Shown here piece by piece: positions 25,827 through 38,900 of a stretch of 64,000 nt of DNA. Each line of letters begins with the position of its first letter. Positions within the stretch are counted from its first letter, which is position 1. The translations under genes were made by a program, and so were the position numbers. The notes beneath the pieces were generated by a model, which did no database searches, was not told the DNA's origin, and worked only from the letters and a program-made list of their open reading frames with translations. The DNA comes from Cyprinodon diabolis (Eukaryota; Chordata; Actinopteri; Cyprinodontiformes; Cyprinodontidae), in contig CM060081.1 of assembly GCA_030533445.1 (NCBI GenBank), positions 37,185,111-37,249,110 on the forward strand. The letters run 5' to 3'.

Positions 25827-26289
25827 TAAAACAGCTGTGCACTGTGTTTATGTATGTTTCCTTTTCTGAAATACCATTTTAAGTAAATTTTGTATATTTC
25901 CAGATACAGTACATAATTCCAAAGAAACTGTATGTTTGAGTGGAACTGATTTGTTTCTGAAAATATTTTTTGAATCATGAGGCAGTGCACTGACTTGTAT
26001 TTGGCTTCCATGCAGTCGTCGAGCAGTGACCGAACACCAGCTGATGCACGATCGTGGACGAAGCATCCAGAGTCTAAAAAGGCTCATTTGGCTCTCCAGC
26101 GCAATCGAGGGTCTTCACACAGCTCAGGCCCGCTCTGCTGGGTCTGCTTTCACTCCTTCAAAGTTCCTAAGCTCTCCTCTGAATCCTGTTCTGGACTCAG
26201 CTGGAGGAAGCCCCAGACCTGCTCAGGTTCAAAACTTGCTAAGAGACTTCTTTTATCCCTACTTGAATCTATTGGACAAAGAGCCCTAA
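25167..26289 (+). CDS. pth4: Parathyroid-hormone-family precursor, probably Pth4
   Basis: Secreted peptide hormone expected to act on class B PTH receptors. Coding exons are 25167-25252 and 26016-26289, preceded by a non-coding exon ending at 24426. The protein has 119 residues. It starts with a hydrophobic signal peptide (about 1-24), then a short pro-segment ending in SRR at 29-31. The mature peptide starts at A32: AVTEHQLMHDRGRSIQSLKR, followed by a WL..AIEGLHTAQAR stretch. This N-terminal block is typical of receptor-activating PTH/PTHrP peptides. The long basic nuclear-localisation tail of PTHrP is missing; the C-terminus is short and Ser/Pro-rich, ending LLDKEP. Exon layout (leader exon, signal exon with a split codon, large mature exon) fits the family. 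PTHrP-like residues (AVxEHQL, HTA) together with the short tail favour Pth4, but a PTHrP paralog is not formally excluded. AATAAA occurs at 26314-26319. Confidence 0.82.
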
Positions 26290-26313
26290 CGCCACACAAA
26301 TCCACGAACAGGA

Positions 26314-26319
26314 AATAAA
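26314..26319 (+). terminator. Polyadenylation signal of pth4
   Basis: AATAAA lies 25 bases after the pth4 stop codon, giving a very short 3' UTR. Confidence 0.75.
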
Positions 26320-26329
26320 ATGTAAAGAA

Positions 26330-28500
26330 AGATTAAACGTTTCATGTTCTTGTCTTTCAAATGAATTATAGCTACTGTGGTGCCAATATTTGCATTCAAC
26401 ATCAAAGATGTCTGAAGTAAATACATTTAAAGAATAACGTGCGTATTTTGTTTATTAGTGAAGGCCTAGCCTTAAAAGTTTAGTTCCTTTTTTTGTTTTC
26501 TACTGTTTGCTTAGTAGTTAACAGGGATTGCCCATATGCAGATTTTATTATAAAAGAGTTAGAATGTACTTGTATCTATGCTACACTTTCCTTTCATGGT
26601 ATATAAAAAACGTAAAATTTTTCTCATTTTTCTTATTAGTTTTAACTGTGGTAACAACTAGGAATAAAAGTACTACACATATGTTAAAAAAGTATCATTG
26701 ATTTATGCGCCCCATAAAGATGCATATAAAAATAATAATAGTAGAATCAGGTATAATAAAATCACAGCAGTAGTAAGGCAAGGCACGGCAAATTTATTTG
26801 TAAAGCACAATTCAGTACAAAAACAATGCAAAGTGCTTTACATGATTAAAATATAGGAAAATAAAACAGAATCAAAGCAAGTAGGAAAAAAAAGATAAAA
26901 AAATAAATAAATAAAATAAAAAATGCAGAAACAGTAATTGCAGAATTCAATATGTCTTATTTTCAGAATAATAAAAAAAACATGCCGGGGGAATTTTCTT
27001 TCCTGTCTGGTCCTTGTTAGTGAGGTAGGCGAAGCCAGCCAACCTACATGTTCCCTATCTAGGTTGGTAAGTTTATCTGTTTAGACCTTAGAAGCAGGGT
27101 TTTAAGCTCTATATCATCACTAACTTTATAAGGATTGTTCTTAACACATTCTCATGAAAATAGAACACTGCCAAAAAAATTGCGCTTTAAAGAAAATCAA
27201 TCCAGACCTGTGGGTCTTTGTTTTTTAAATGTTTTTCTTGTGAAATAGACAGCTTTGATATATTACTCAAGTCTTGGGTTTAAACTGCAAAATAATTGTT
27301 ACTTCTCACATTACTTTAAAATACAAACTATCAATATTTCAAGTAATGTAGGCAATTATAGAAATTATTCTCATACACATGTTGAGAATGTTATATACAT
27401 CACACCTTTGAGCTGCATTCTGTTAGGATGGCAAAGGTGAATTTGTTATGTACTTAAAGAAAACCTTTAAGCCTACTCAGGGATTCCTGTTATTTCTTTT
27501 TATTAATGAGGCATGTTACATTTATGAAATAAATTAAACATGCTGCTTCAAGCAGCATTGCAGTGAGTTTTCTTTAAATCAACATTATCTTGCAAAATTA
27601 AAAGGTATTGAAGGTATCCCTGATGCTGCATCATCTGAATTGTTTCTGACAGCTTTTAATAAGTGTTAATGGACTTTGTGTTTTGTGATAAAGTGTTTAA
27701 GAGAATACTTATAAGTAATTTCTTTACATAACATTTCCACTCAGTTCAATCATCAAAAAATAAAAATAAATAAAGTATTTTCAAGTTTTTCTAGGTGTTA
27801 TCTGAAAGATGAGACCAGAATGTAAAGGTTTGTGGAAGAATTGGTCAAAATCACTTACTGTATGAGCTAATCATTGATGAGATGTCTGAAAAGCAGCTTT
27901 TTTTCTCTGGTATGAAATACATTTTAGTAGGTGTGTTGATTAAGATTTCTTATCTCATTCCAGTTTATATCATACAACATGGTTTGTGGAATAATTTGTG
28001 CTCATTTCTTTGCAAGTGCAAAATGTTCTTAGAATACTGGCAACTGTTGTGAAGTTCATGTAAATAGCCATATTAAACATATGTTAAGGGATTAAGTCAT
28101 TTGCATGTTCAGTTGTTATTTTTTCAATATATAATAACATTTACCTCACAACATGGTCTTTAAATGTGTAAGTTGTAGTATTGCTACTAATGTGGCCTCT
28201 ATAAACACGAATTTGTAAAAATTGCAATGCTCCAAAATAATTTTTGTTTCCGTTAAAACTATTGCAACTTAATCTAAAATAAGATAAAAAAAAAGTTTTA
28301 TATAAACATTTAGCTGCCATTTAATTTCCCTATAATTTACTGTTAATTTCATTGCTGCCTTTATGGCTGCAGTTAAAGAGTTTTCCAGTTGTTAGGCCTA
28401 AATGTCTGCAGATTTTGAAATAGCAAAAAAAAAGTTAAAAAAAAATGAAAACAATGCATCTATTCTTTAATATTTAACATGATGAATCTGTAAGTCCTTT
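26330..28500. other. Intergenic DNA between pth4 and cept1, with a repeat at about 26770-26950
   Basis: At 26775-26850 the text GGCAAATTTATTTGTAAAGC...CAAAGTGCTTTACAT is a fragment of a very common fish dispersed repeat, followed by an A-rich stretch. The remainder is AT-rich with no gene, exon or further element recognised. Confidence 0.5.
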
Positions 28501-28529
28501 GTCACAATATTTTGAATAATTGGGCCTTC

Positions 28530-28560
<31 letters not shown>
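28530..28560. repeat. (TTA)n microsatellite
   Basis: About nine TTA/ATT repeats immediately upstream of the cept1 promoter region. Confidence 0.95.
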
Positions 28561-28574
28561 TATTGTTAACAAAA

Positions 28575-28852
28575 TGAGCGTCAAGAGTGCGTCTCTGTGT
28601 GGTTGCCTGGGAGATCCTCGTGACCGATGTAAACCTCGCGAGATTTCCGTGACAGCTAACGATAATAAGCACACTGAGTCAAGTAGGTGCTGGAACACCG
28701 GGTCGTAGTCATTTCCCTACAGCCGCTGCTCTGGTTTCTCTAAATCATAACCGACAAAAAAAAGCGGACACTAAAAGAAAAGCGTTGCTGTCGGAACCAA
28801 GCTCCATATCTGACCCTCGGACTATCCGTGGCTTTCGTCCTTTTATCGGCAG
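28575..28852 (+). promoter_or_regulatory. cept1: cept1 CpG promoter and non-coding first exon
   Basis: A locally CpG-rich segment contains the palindrome CTCGCGAG at 28635-28642, within a TCTCGCGAGA-like element known from housekeeping promoters. The non-coding first exon ends at 28852 with the donor CGGCAG|GTCAGT. No TATA box is evident. The exact start of the exon is not visible. Confidence 0.65.
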
Positions 28853-29922
28853 GTCAGTTGGTGTTAGCTGATGTTAGCAGGATTTGCTTGGCTAGACAAG
28901 TTAGCCAAACCTCCATGAAGTCAACACCACTTTCTTATTTTAAAAATTCTTATGCTATTTTTGTTTATTTAATTTCTATGTTCGTGTAGTAAAAAAAGGC
29001 CTAATCGAGTTAACCGTTCGAGGTCATTTTTATTTTGTTGCATTTGGTCCGTTTGAAGCAAGCTAACATCAAACATGCTACTCAAGAACATGTTTGTTTG
29101 CTGTCAAAGATCTGTCAGCAGTTCGTTAGTTGCTGATAGATGTTGTTCTAGAATCGCAGATGCACTCAGTATGTATAGTGCCATCGGTTTGTACAGGGAT
29201 TAATAGCCTAGTAGGTAAATCTTAATAAATGTGATATAAGTAGTGTTAAATGTAATAGTAGAGGGCAACATGACACTTTGTGTTTTGACTTGTTTAGATT
29301 TTCCATGCTGGCTTGATTGATCAGTGACAGAGATATGAGACGGTATTCAATGGGGTCACGTCCCCCTGCTGTCTAAGATGACATTTCTATGTAACAGTAA
29401 AATGTGGGGTTATTATAGTTCATTTACTTTACATGTGTCTCTGCAGCACTGAGGATATTGACATAAAAGCTAAACCATAGTACATTTATTACTGTGATTA
29501 TTTCATCCTGATGGCTGAGGTCTGTAAACTGTTATCAGTATCATTTATCAACAGGTTACTTGACATTTCTGTCGTACAAACCCTGATGGTCTATGTGAAA
29601 AACCTTGAGACTCCCTGACTACATGGCTTATTTTATTTGCATTTTTTTGTTTGCTGTGTAAATATTTATTTAGTGACATAAAGGAAATCAACACATTTCT
29701 TTAAAGATGGAGTATCTGGGTTATTTAGGAAAGACAAATGCCAGAATATCTTTGTAAAGTTATAATCATAAGAAGAAATAATCATTATGCTTGGAACATT
29801 TTTTACAGGAAAATTTTGGTTGATTCTCCTCAGTGTTTATCCAGCCATATTGTGGATCTTTAGCTCTCCAGGAAGGACAGTGGCAGAGGCAGAGCCTTCA
29901 GGGATCAGACCTTCAGAGCTCC

Positions 29923-32900
29923 ATGAGCACAACGGGGCAGCAGCAAGGAGGGGGGCTGCGTTCTCGCCGGGACAAGGACGTGGGGCACGGCATGAGCATG
30001 GAGGCGGCGTGCTGGCTTTCTCCTGGTGTACTGCGAAGACTCATCGAACTTCCGTCTCCTCCTCTGTCTCGGCACCAGCTGAAGAGACTGGAGGAGCATA
30101 GGTAAACACGCCGTCTGGAGTATCTAACTACTGTCCTTGTGAGCTAGTGCCTCTTATGTCTCTTACGTGTCTGTGCTCCAACACATCTGATTCAAATGAC
30201 TAATGTTGTCAGTATATCATTATGTTCTGCAGAGGCCTTTTGGTCAGTTGTGTTAAATCTGGACTAAGTTTGGACACAATAACCTGCATCCTGAATTACC
30301 TGCCTTACGCGGTAGTGTTTATTTTATAACTAAATTAAAAATCTAGCAGTCTTCAAATAGAATTAGACTCATGCAATGGAATTTATGTTTGTAGTTAGTA
30401 CATTTTAGAAATTGCTTTTCTGAACAAAGCAAAGTGAATATCAAGTCTATAAAAGTGAGTGGTGATTTGGCAAGTACTTTGTTTTTAATTAGAGTTAAGA
30501 CTCATAAATTGCCTGACCAATCTCTTTTTGGTGATATCGACCAATTGCAGCTAAAGAAGTTCAGGTTGTTTTGACAAACATTTTACTTTATAAAACATTA
30601 GTGATAGATTGATGCTGAATCCCAGGAGATTGTGAGCCATTCAGTTTGAGAAAACCAACCTTATTGTTCTCTGGTACTTGGTGAGTTTTCATGTGTTGCG
30701 TTTTCTCCAGTGTGATTTTAAAAAAGGAGCCTTTAAATAAGAGTGCAGTTCATTTATGTTAAGCTCTGCTTTAACGTCTGTATTTCTATTTGTAGATCAG
30801 GTTATTCTGGTCTTACATATATCATGATTTTTGCACTTCCTCCACACCTAATACTGGACTTATTTTGCAATGGGTTGTTGTAGAATTGTTGATCGATTAC
30901 AAAATTTTAAGCAGCGCAATTTCTTAAAAGGTAAGATACGAGTGGATGATGTTTATATTTATCAGTAAAATGCCTCTTTTCCAAGTGTCCAAGTCTGTGA
31001 CATCAATGTACTGAATTGCAAAGTAGGTCTTATTTTTTGTAAGAAATTGTCCCAATATTGATCAGAATCAATAGTCTCCTATTAGCATCTCTATATAGCT
31101 CTGTTTATTTGTAGGAATGGTAATTTAATAATTTCAAACCGATACACCTGGTTCTAGTTTATGGAATCTCCAGGGCCTCACATGGTTGTTTTCCATCCCT
31201 GCAGGTACAGCAGTGCTGGCCGCTCGCTACTGGAGCCTCTGATGCAGCGGTACTGGGAATGGTTGGTTGGACAGGTCCCCTCCTGGATTGCCCCCAACCT
31301 CATCACCATCATTGGCCTCGCCACCAATGTCTTCACCACCCTGGTGCTTGTCTACTACTGCCCAACTGCCACTGAGCAGGTTGGTTAAAAAAATACCTTT
31401 ATACAAATGCACTATTATTTCTACCTAAATATTTCTGGAAGCTGCCATTAGAAAACATCTGAAGAGAATGTAAATGTAAAAAAAGGATGCAAAGATAAAA
31501 TTACATCATTCAAGTTTATTAACAGGGTTTCTGCGGGTCATTAAAAATCATTACATTATTATTTTTCAAATTAAGGCCTTAATTGGTTTTAAAATTCATT
31601 AAATGTCATTTCTGTGGCATTTAAAAGGTTTTATTTAAAAAAAATATACATTTATAAAAACAATTTTGTCAGATATATCAGATATAACTGGTTCTGGTTG
31701 ATCGTAAAGCCGTATGTTTGGAAAAGAAGCTTGAGGCAGAGAAAAGACTAGAGAATGGGAAACTACAAATTTCCACAAAATTGACTGGAAAAGGAGGAAT
31801 TCGGGACATGGCTACAGCCTGTCGAAGGTTAAGATGACGAAGGATTTTGTCATCTTTTACATATGTGTGTATATATATTTACACATGCATGCATACATAC
31901 ATATATGAGAGTCATGTGTACTTGTTGATGGCACTAAAAATGTTGTAAGAGCATTAAAAAGCATTAAATTAGGGTTACTCATTCCTGTGTAAACCCTGAT
32001 TAAGGTTTTATCGTTAAATTGATTGAGAGCAAAAATATTTGAATTCCAACCCTATTTTACAGATGAAAAAAACAAACAGAAATTGCTGTGTATTCTTCTG
32101 AATATTTGCAAAATACAGTAGTGTATTCTGTAGTAGTGGGTTGGGATGCTGAAAGATGAGTCATTTTATTCGATCAGTCACATGTCCATGGTTGTGCACA
32201 GATGGACATAAGGCCATAAATGTTAAGTCTTCAAATTTTAGTGTTTTTTTTATAAGATTTTGATGAATTGATCTGAAGGTATTTAAAAAAAAATCCAGTC
32301 CTTTTGATGTAAATATAACTAAGCATAGTCAAAACCTCAGAAAAACAAACGCTACTCTAAAGATAAGACCCATTATAAAATAAATCTTCTTCCCAGCAGC
32401 CTTATTGGAAGATCAGTAGCAAAAACCTCTTCAGTCGAATTAACAATTGCAGCCCTACTGTGTGGGTTCTTCATCGTTGTTATGGCTCTTCTAGGTTATA
32501 GGCAACTACTGTAAATCATTAGTTGATTAAATGAGGCAAAAAGTGAAAAAGCTTCTTTTGACTCATAAATGTCAGAAAACAAAAACCCCACCCCAAGGTT
32601 GGTTATTTGCTGACACAGCTTTGGCATTAAAGGAAAAGTCTGGTCAGCAAGGAATAACCAGTGGGTCATTGTTTATACTTAAAACTAATACTTTCTTTGT
32701 GATTTAATGAATTTAGTGTTAATCAGTAAAAAATAAAAACAATATATTTTGGCGTCCTGGACTGGCCTTTTCTGCCCAAATATAGTAACGCCTCACTCTT
32801 GACATCTTTCGGGAGTGACGTCACGGTGCCGTAAGCCTAGCGCCATTCTCCCCGCTTTACAAGCATAATCAATGGGAGCTACTAGACACATCTGCAATCA

Positions 32901-35900
32901 ACAACAATGATTTAAGATTTGGGGAGGACTTCACCATTGCCCACGTGCATGGCAGTTGGATGTTGTATTACATCGGGTAAAAGTGGTCCGATTTTGACCA
33001 CGTCCACAGTTTGCCGTGTAGAAAAATTATTCTGATAACTTTTAATCCACAATGCTAAAGTCCATGCTCAGGTGCTTTAGGTGCATGCTCTGCTGCACCA
33101 AAAAGTCAAACTCTGACTATACATCAATGGAAAAGTAAAAGTCATGAACTTTAACAGAGTCAGAGGATTCGAAACGCCTTTAAACCATATTCACTAATTC
33201 CAGTTAAATCGTAGCCTCAGCTGCCCTGGGGCTCACTGACAGAAGTAAGGCCGCCGTGCTTAAACCAGCGACCCTCCTGTTGCAGGACGAACCTTTGCAT
33301 CCGATCCTACTGTCAGCCCAGTATTAAGGATTCTTTAACATATTCATATCTATCCTCTCATCTTCCTATGTTGATCTTTTTTTTCCTGCATATTACGCTG
33401 CATGTTCTTTGCTTTTCTTTGGTTTTACAGTAATTAGGAATGTCAATACTAAGTCTAATAAGTAATGTTCGTTTTGTTTATAAGTTTTCTGTGGTTGTCG
33501 CCCCAGGCTCCTCTCTGGGCGTACCTATTGTGTGCAGTGGGTCTTTTTATCTACCAGTCATTGGACGCCATTGATGGAAAACAGGCCAGACGCACCAATA
33601 GTAGCTCTCCCCTGGGCGAGCTGTTTGACCACGGCTGTGACTCCCTCTCTACAGGTGGGTTAGATTGATATCTGGCTCCCTTCAAATCAGTGCCTCAGTC
33701 TGATTTAAACAGCAGTTCACTCTCTGCGAATTGTAGAAATACAGCAGCTGTGTGCAATAAGTCCCACCTTGAATGTCATGATCATGTCAATAGTGTCTTT
33801 TATCCTCTTTGCAGTGTTTGTCGTACTGGGAACCAGTATAGCAGTGCAGCTGGGCACCAACCCAGACTGGATGTTCTTCTGCTGCTTCGCTGGGATGTTT
33901 ATGTTCTACTGCGCCCACTGGCAGACATACGTGTCAGGAACGCTGCGCTTTGGCATGTGAGTCAAGAGAACAAATGTGTTTTGTCTCAGTCTGACCTTCA
34001 GTCACACTGATTTACTGCTGTTTTCAGATCAGCCTTTAGAGACACGTCAATATGACACACAAGCTTGTTTGTTCTTTAGAAAAGTTTTGTATTTTTCAGA
34101 TGCATTATGACTAAATGAGCTAAACAGAATTAAAAATAAATAGCTTTTAATAATCAGATGAGGTTTAGTAGTTAACAGAAACTAAAACATGTGGAGAAAT
34201 TCATATAGAATGTATCATTATTGGCATTTTTTCACCTGTCTTGGCCATAATATTTTTTCTCTATACTCTTTGTAGCAACAGCATGATAGGTAGGTAACAA
34301 GATGTAACTATAGCTCACTGCTGTACTTTCAACAGTTTGTGAAGTTTTACACATTTGTATCTCATTTGAGCTGAGGTTCAGGGTGAAAAGGATTCAATAA
34401 CAAAAGGGCTGAAGCTCTAAATCTTATTTTTTTTTTTTTTTGGAAATTAAAACTGTGTTTGCTTCAAAGCTTCTTGGTGAATTGCTAAAGAATCAAACCC
34501 TGAATAGTGTTTTCTTTTCTCTTGACCTTTTCTTTGTTTACTGCTCATTTGCAGATTTTTTTTCTTTCGTTCTATTCTAGAACATTAAAGCTGATTATGT
34601 GATTGAAAATTTGCCAAAAGTTAATTTGTTCAAGCTCTGCATAATGAAATTTATTTTATAGAGAAAAGACACAAATCAATCTTGGAACAAGTTAGTTAGT
34701 AACCGCTTTATCCGAGGCGCTTTAAAAAGTTATCTAAACAATGATCACCCAGTAATACTGCTATTAATCCTTTCATCAGCTGATAGCAGTGAGGTGTGTG
34801 GTTTCAGGTGGAGTAAATGTGATGTGTCCTGTGTGTAGATTTGACATAACAGAGGTGCAGCTCTGTCTAGCAGGATTACAGATGTTCACAGCCACTGTGG
34901 GTCCCTCCCTGTGGAACGTGATGGTAAACTTCCTGGCTGCTGCCTGCATGGCTCACTGCTGTCTGCCTCCACAATAGCTGCTGTCCTGCATGGAGTCACA
35001 TTGAAAACATTTTTCTTGTCCACTTGTTGAAAAACAGTTAAAGTTAATAAATCAAACCGCCGGCTCCATGTGCAGTTATGTGTTGTGGAGGAAGGTTGCA
35101 GGAATTTGATGTGCTGGACGACTTTTACTAAACGTTACTTAAAATTCTCTGCTTTCTCCTCCCACTCAGCATTGATGTGACTGAGGTGCAAATCTTCATT
35201 ATAATCATGTATTTGCTGGCCGCCGTGGGAGGATCTGCTTTTTGGCAGTCACTGGTAATTTTGAATGGTTCTAATTCCAACCAATTGACATGATAGATAT
35301 GACGCAATAAGTTTGTGGTAATCTTGATAATTATAATAGAAATGTAATGCTGCTCTAACATTGTTGTTTTGACTGTTTTATTCTTTAATAAAAGAACAAA
35401 CCCTCGTAGAGCTTTTACCCCTTTAACATTACTCTTCAGGCCTTCATTGTGAATGTGCTTTATAACATCACCACTATTGGTTTTAATCTGGTTGTTTCAG
35501 CATCCAAGTGTTACTAAGTTCACTGTGTGAACCTCTTGATTACCAGATTCCTGTCCTAAATATCCAGATGAAAATGATTCCCGCCATCTGCACTTTACTA
35601 GGAGCCGTCTTCTCCTGCACAAATTACTTCAGAGTTATTTTTACCGGAGGTGTTGGTAAAAATGGATCCACAATAGCTGTAAGTATAGAAACCTTCATCC
35701 TCGTCATTTATATTTTGTTTCAGACTTATACATTTTGATGTATTTATGGACTTTCAGGATTTATTATTATTGTAAATATGTGTATAAAGAGTATATTTGA
35801 TATAATTTTTCCAGTTTAATGTCAGTGCAGCTCTAAGCTGGTGTCTTTATTTCCATTTCGTGCATGCCCCCCCCTTGTAATCCGATCTCATCTGCTTCAT

Positions 35901-38900
35901 ATTCAAATGCATGCATAAACTACGTCTTCATCAGTTTGTTTTTATCTCATAAAAATTGCATTTTATCTCATGGTTGTAATCATATAATTTGCTTTGTTAA
36001 ATCTAACAAGGTTAACATATGATACCAGTTTATAAGACTGATAGAAATGGTTGTTTTAAAATGGCCGCTTAAGGTATTAGCAAAGCTTTTTTATAGTTAG
36101 AAGCTGGAGTGAAGTTTCATCATCTCCTGGTTTGCAAGTGGGTTTACTGAGCTGACGGAACCAGATGCCACATGTGGTTGAGCTGGTTTGACTAATAGAA
36201 TGGAGCACATCTGTTGAAAGGCTTAAACAGAAAGGGAAGAGTAGCTCCACTACTATAAAAAATGTACTTGGCAACTAAAGTGATGAGGAATTGTTGAATT
36301 GTAAGATCTATTATTTAATGTGTAAAATGTAATCAGATGGACAGTTATTTGTTAATTGAATTTTAAATAATAAAATAAAACAAAATACAAATGGATAACA
36401 TAATTACAAAATACTGAATTTGGGGAAATAAAAAAAAATCTTTGTTTAAATAATTTTATCATAAAATCTGCACCCTGGTGCTGGAAGCTGTTTACTGCTC
36501 TCTGGTTAAAGGCAGGGGACACATTTTACTGTAATGAACATTAGCAAGGCTGGTTATCCTCATCCTCCCCAACCCCTGGTTTAATCCTGATGTAAGGGCA
36601 AAGTGATGCATCAAAGAAATAAACCTGGCAGCTAAATAATAAAGAAATTAGCTTTTCTAGATCGGGAGACAATGTTGTGTATATTGATCAAATATTGATT
36701 ATTAGGACTCCCATGCATGTTTTCCTTACCCTGTTTTTGTTCTTTGTTCCCAGGGAACCAGCGTCCTCTCTCCTGTCCTACATATTGGTTCAGTTATAGT
36801 TCTGGCGATGATGATATACAAAAAGTCTGCAGTCCAGCTTTTCGAGAAACACCCATGTCTTTATATCTTGGCGTTTGGCTTTGTGTCGGCCAAAATCACA
36901 AACAAATTAGTAGTAAGTCATCATCATATTTTTTTTCTCTGTTTTTATGTTAATCTGCATGGGGGGGGGAGTGGGGAACACTGATAGACGGCTTCATCCT
37001 CTAGAGGGAGCTTTTCTTTAGGAACTGGGATCTACCTCATCTTGTGTTTAAATGTCTGACCTTAGTGTCCATTATATTAATTTGTCCAAAGGGATCGTTC
37101 ATTTAGTTATACTGGGAAGAGTTCAGTCTGACCTTCATCTTTAACACCTTTATGTAGAAGGAGGTAAGACCAGCACAGCTAAATGTTTCACTCTGAAAGG
37201 TTGCTAATGAAAACAAAAGGGATTTAGACATACTCCCAGACTCCCCAGTTATTTGAGCTTAATAGCTTTTTGTTCACAAGCCATTTAGAAAGTTTACTAA
37301 GAACTCTAATCAGGTCACATTAGACACATCATTATTTCTGCTCAGTATTCAGTATCCAGATGGACAGTTCTAAACACCAGAGTGCAAAACCTTAAAGCTC
37401 TGGTCAATTGTCTACCTTCTAAACTTCATGCTATCAGCATTAATTATTGGTAGATGGGATTTAGTAAACAGATAGGAAATTATTCAATTAAATTCAGTCT
37501 ATTTATATGGCGTCAAATTCACAACACATATCATCTCAAGGCACTTTACAGTTCAACCAACTCATAGAGTCAGATAGGTTGAAAGTTCTCTATCTAAGGA
37601 AAACCTGCAGATTGCGTCGACTCATTGACTCTTCACCAAGCATGCTTGTAGAGACAGTGGAGAGGAAAAACTCCTTTAGTGTGAGCGGCCGTCTGCCGAG
37701 GCCGGCTGGGGTTTGAGCAGACAGACTCTGACTTTATAAATCAAAAATCTATATTATTAATAAAAATAAACATTATGTTCTCATGTCCAATAGGGGTAAC
37801 AAAGATGTGCTGCAAGATTTATTAATAAAACTTCCTGGAGAATGTTTTAATGTTGTTGTTTTTAAAAATTCTTATTATTTTCATGGATATTTAATTGTTT
37901 TTTCTCTTCAGTGATTACAGTATCAATTTCCTTTTCTTTTTAATCTCATCTTTTTATTATTCCTTTCACAGGTAGCACATATGACAAAAAGTGAGATGCA
38001 TCTCCATGACTTAGCCTTTCTGGGGCCGGGATTACTGTTTCTCGATCAGTATTTCAATAGTTTTATCGATGAGTACCTGGTACTCTGGATTGCACTGGTA
38101 AGTACTTGGATACTGTGTGATTTATTTAGCATATCTCAACATTAAAAAGCTCAAATACTGTTGCCATTAAATATAAACATCTATTTTATAAGAAGTTTGG
38201 TTTTATTTTTGAACAATTGTTTAATTGCTGACATTTTTAGACTCCTAATTGATTGCCACTCCTAAACATTTTAAATCCTCTTTAACCATGAAGATTGATT
38301 AGCTCAAAGGAAGCTCCTCAGAATGATAAGATATAAAAACACGTTTATGGGACTCAGCATTTAACCCCTTGACGCCCTTTGTTACAGATATGCAGTAAAC
38401 GCTTTGTATAACTTACAAAGCCAAGACCGCACGTGAATTCCCCCTGTAGCAGCTATTACACATTCGATGTGGAACTAGGAACCTTTGGGAAGCTCTTGTT
38501 TCTGTTACAACTTTTCCCAACGATGGCCGTTTCTCAATATGTGTACTTGTGCGTTCTCATGTGCTCGTGAAACATCATCAACCTCAACCCTAGTACTGTT
38601 CCAATTCACAAGAACAGCAGACCGAGAAGTCCCCTGATGTTGTTCTCGCCCCTCCCTATTTACCGAGTATGCATCAGAGCAGACCTGTGCTTTCTGAGAT
38701 TAACAGCTGTCCCAGCATGCACTGCAGCAGCAGCACCTTCCAGTGGAACGCTACTCAATTCAATAAAAGTACATTGTAAGATCATTTGAGGCGAAAACAT
38801 TATACTTTTAAGCCTTACTATATGGCCCATTTACCGATATAATACGTGATAAAAAATAAAAAAGAGCCAGGTCTAATCCTAGCCCGTCAGCAGCAGCCCT

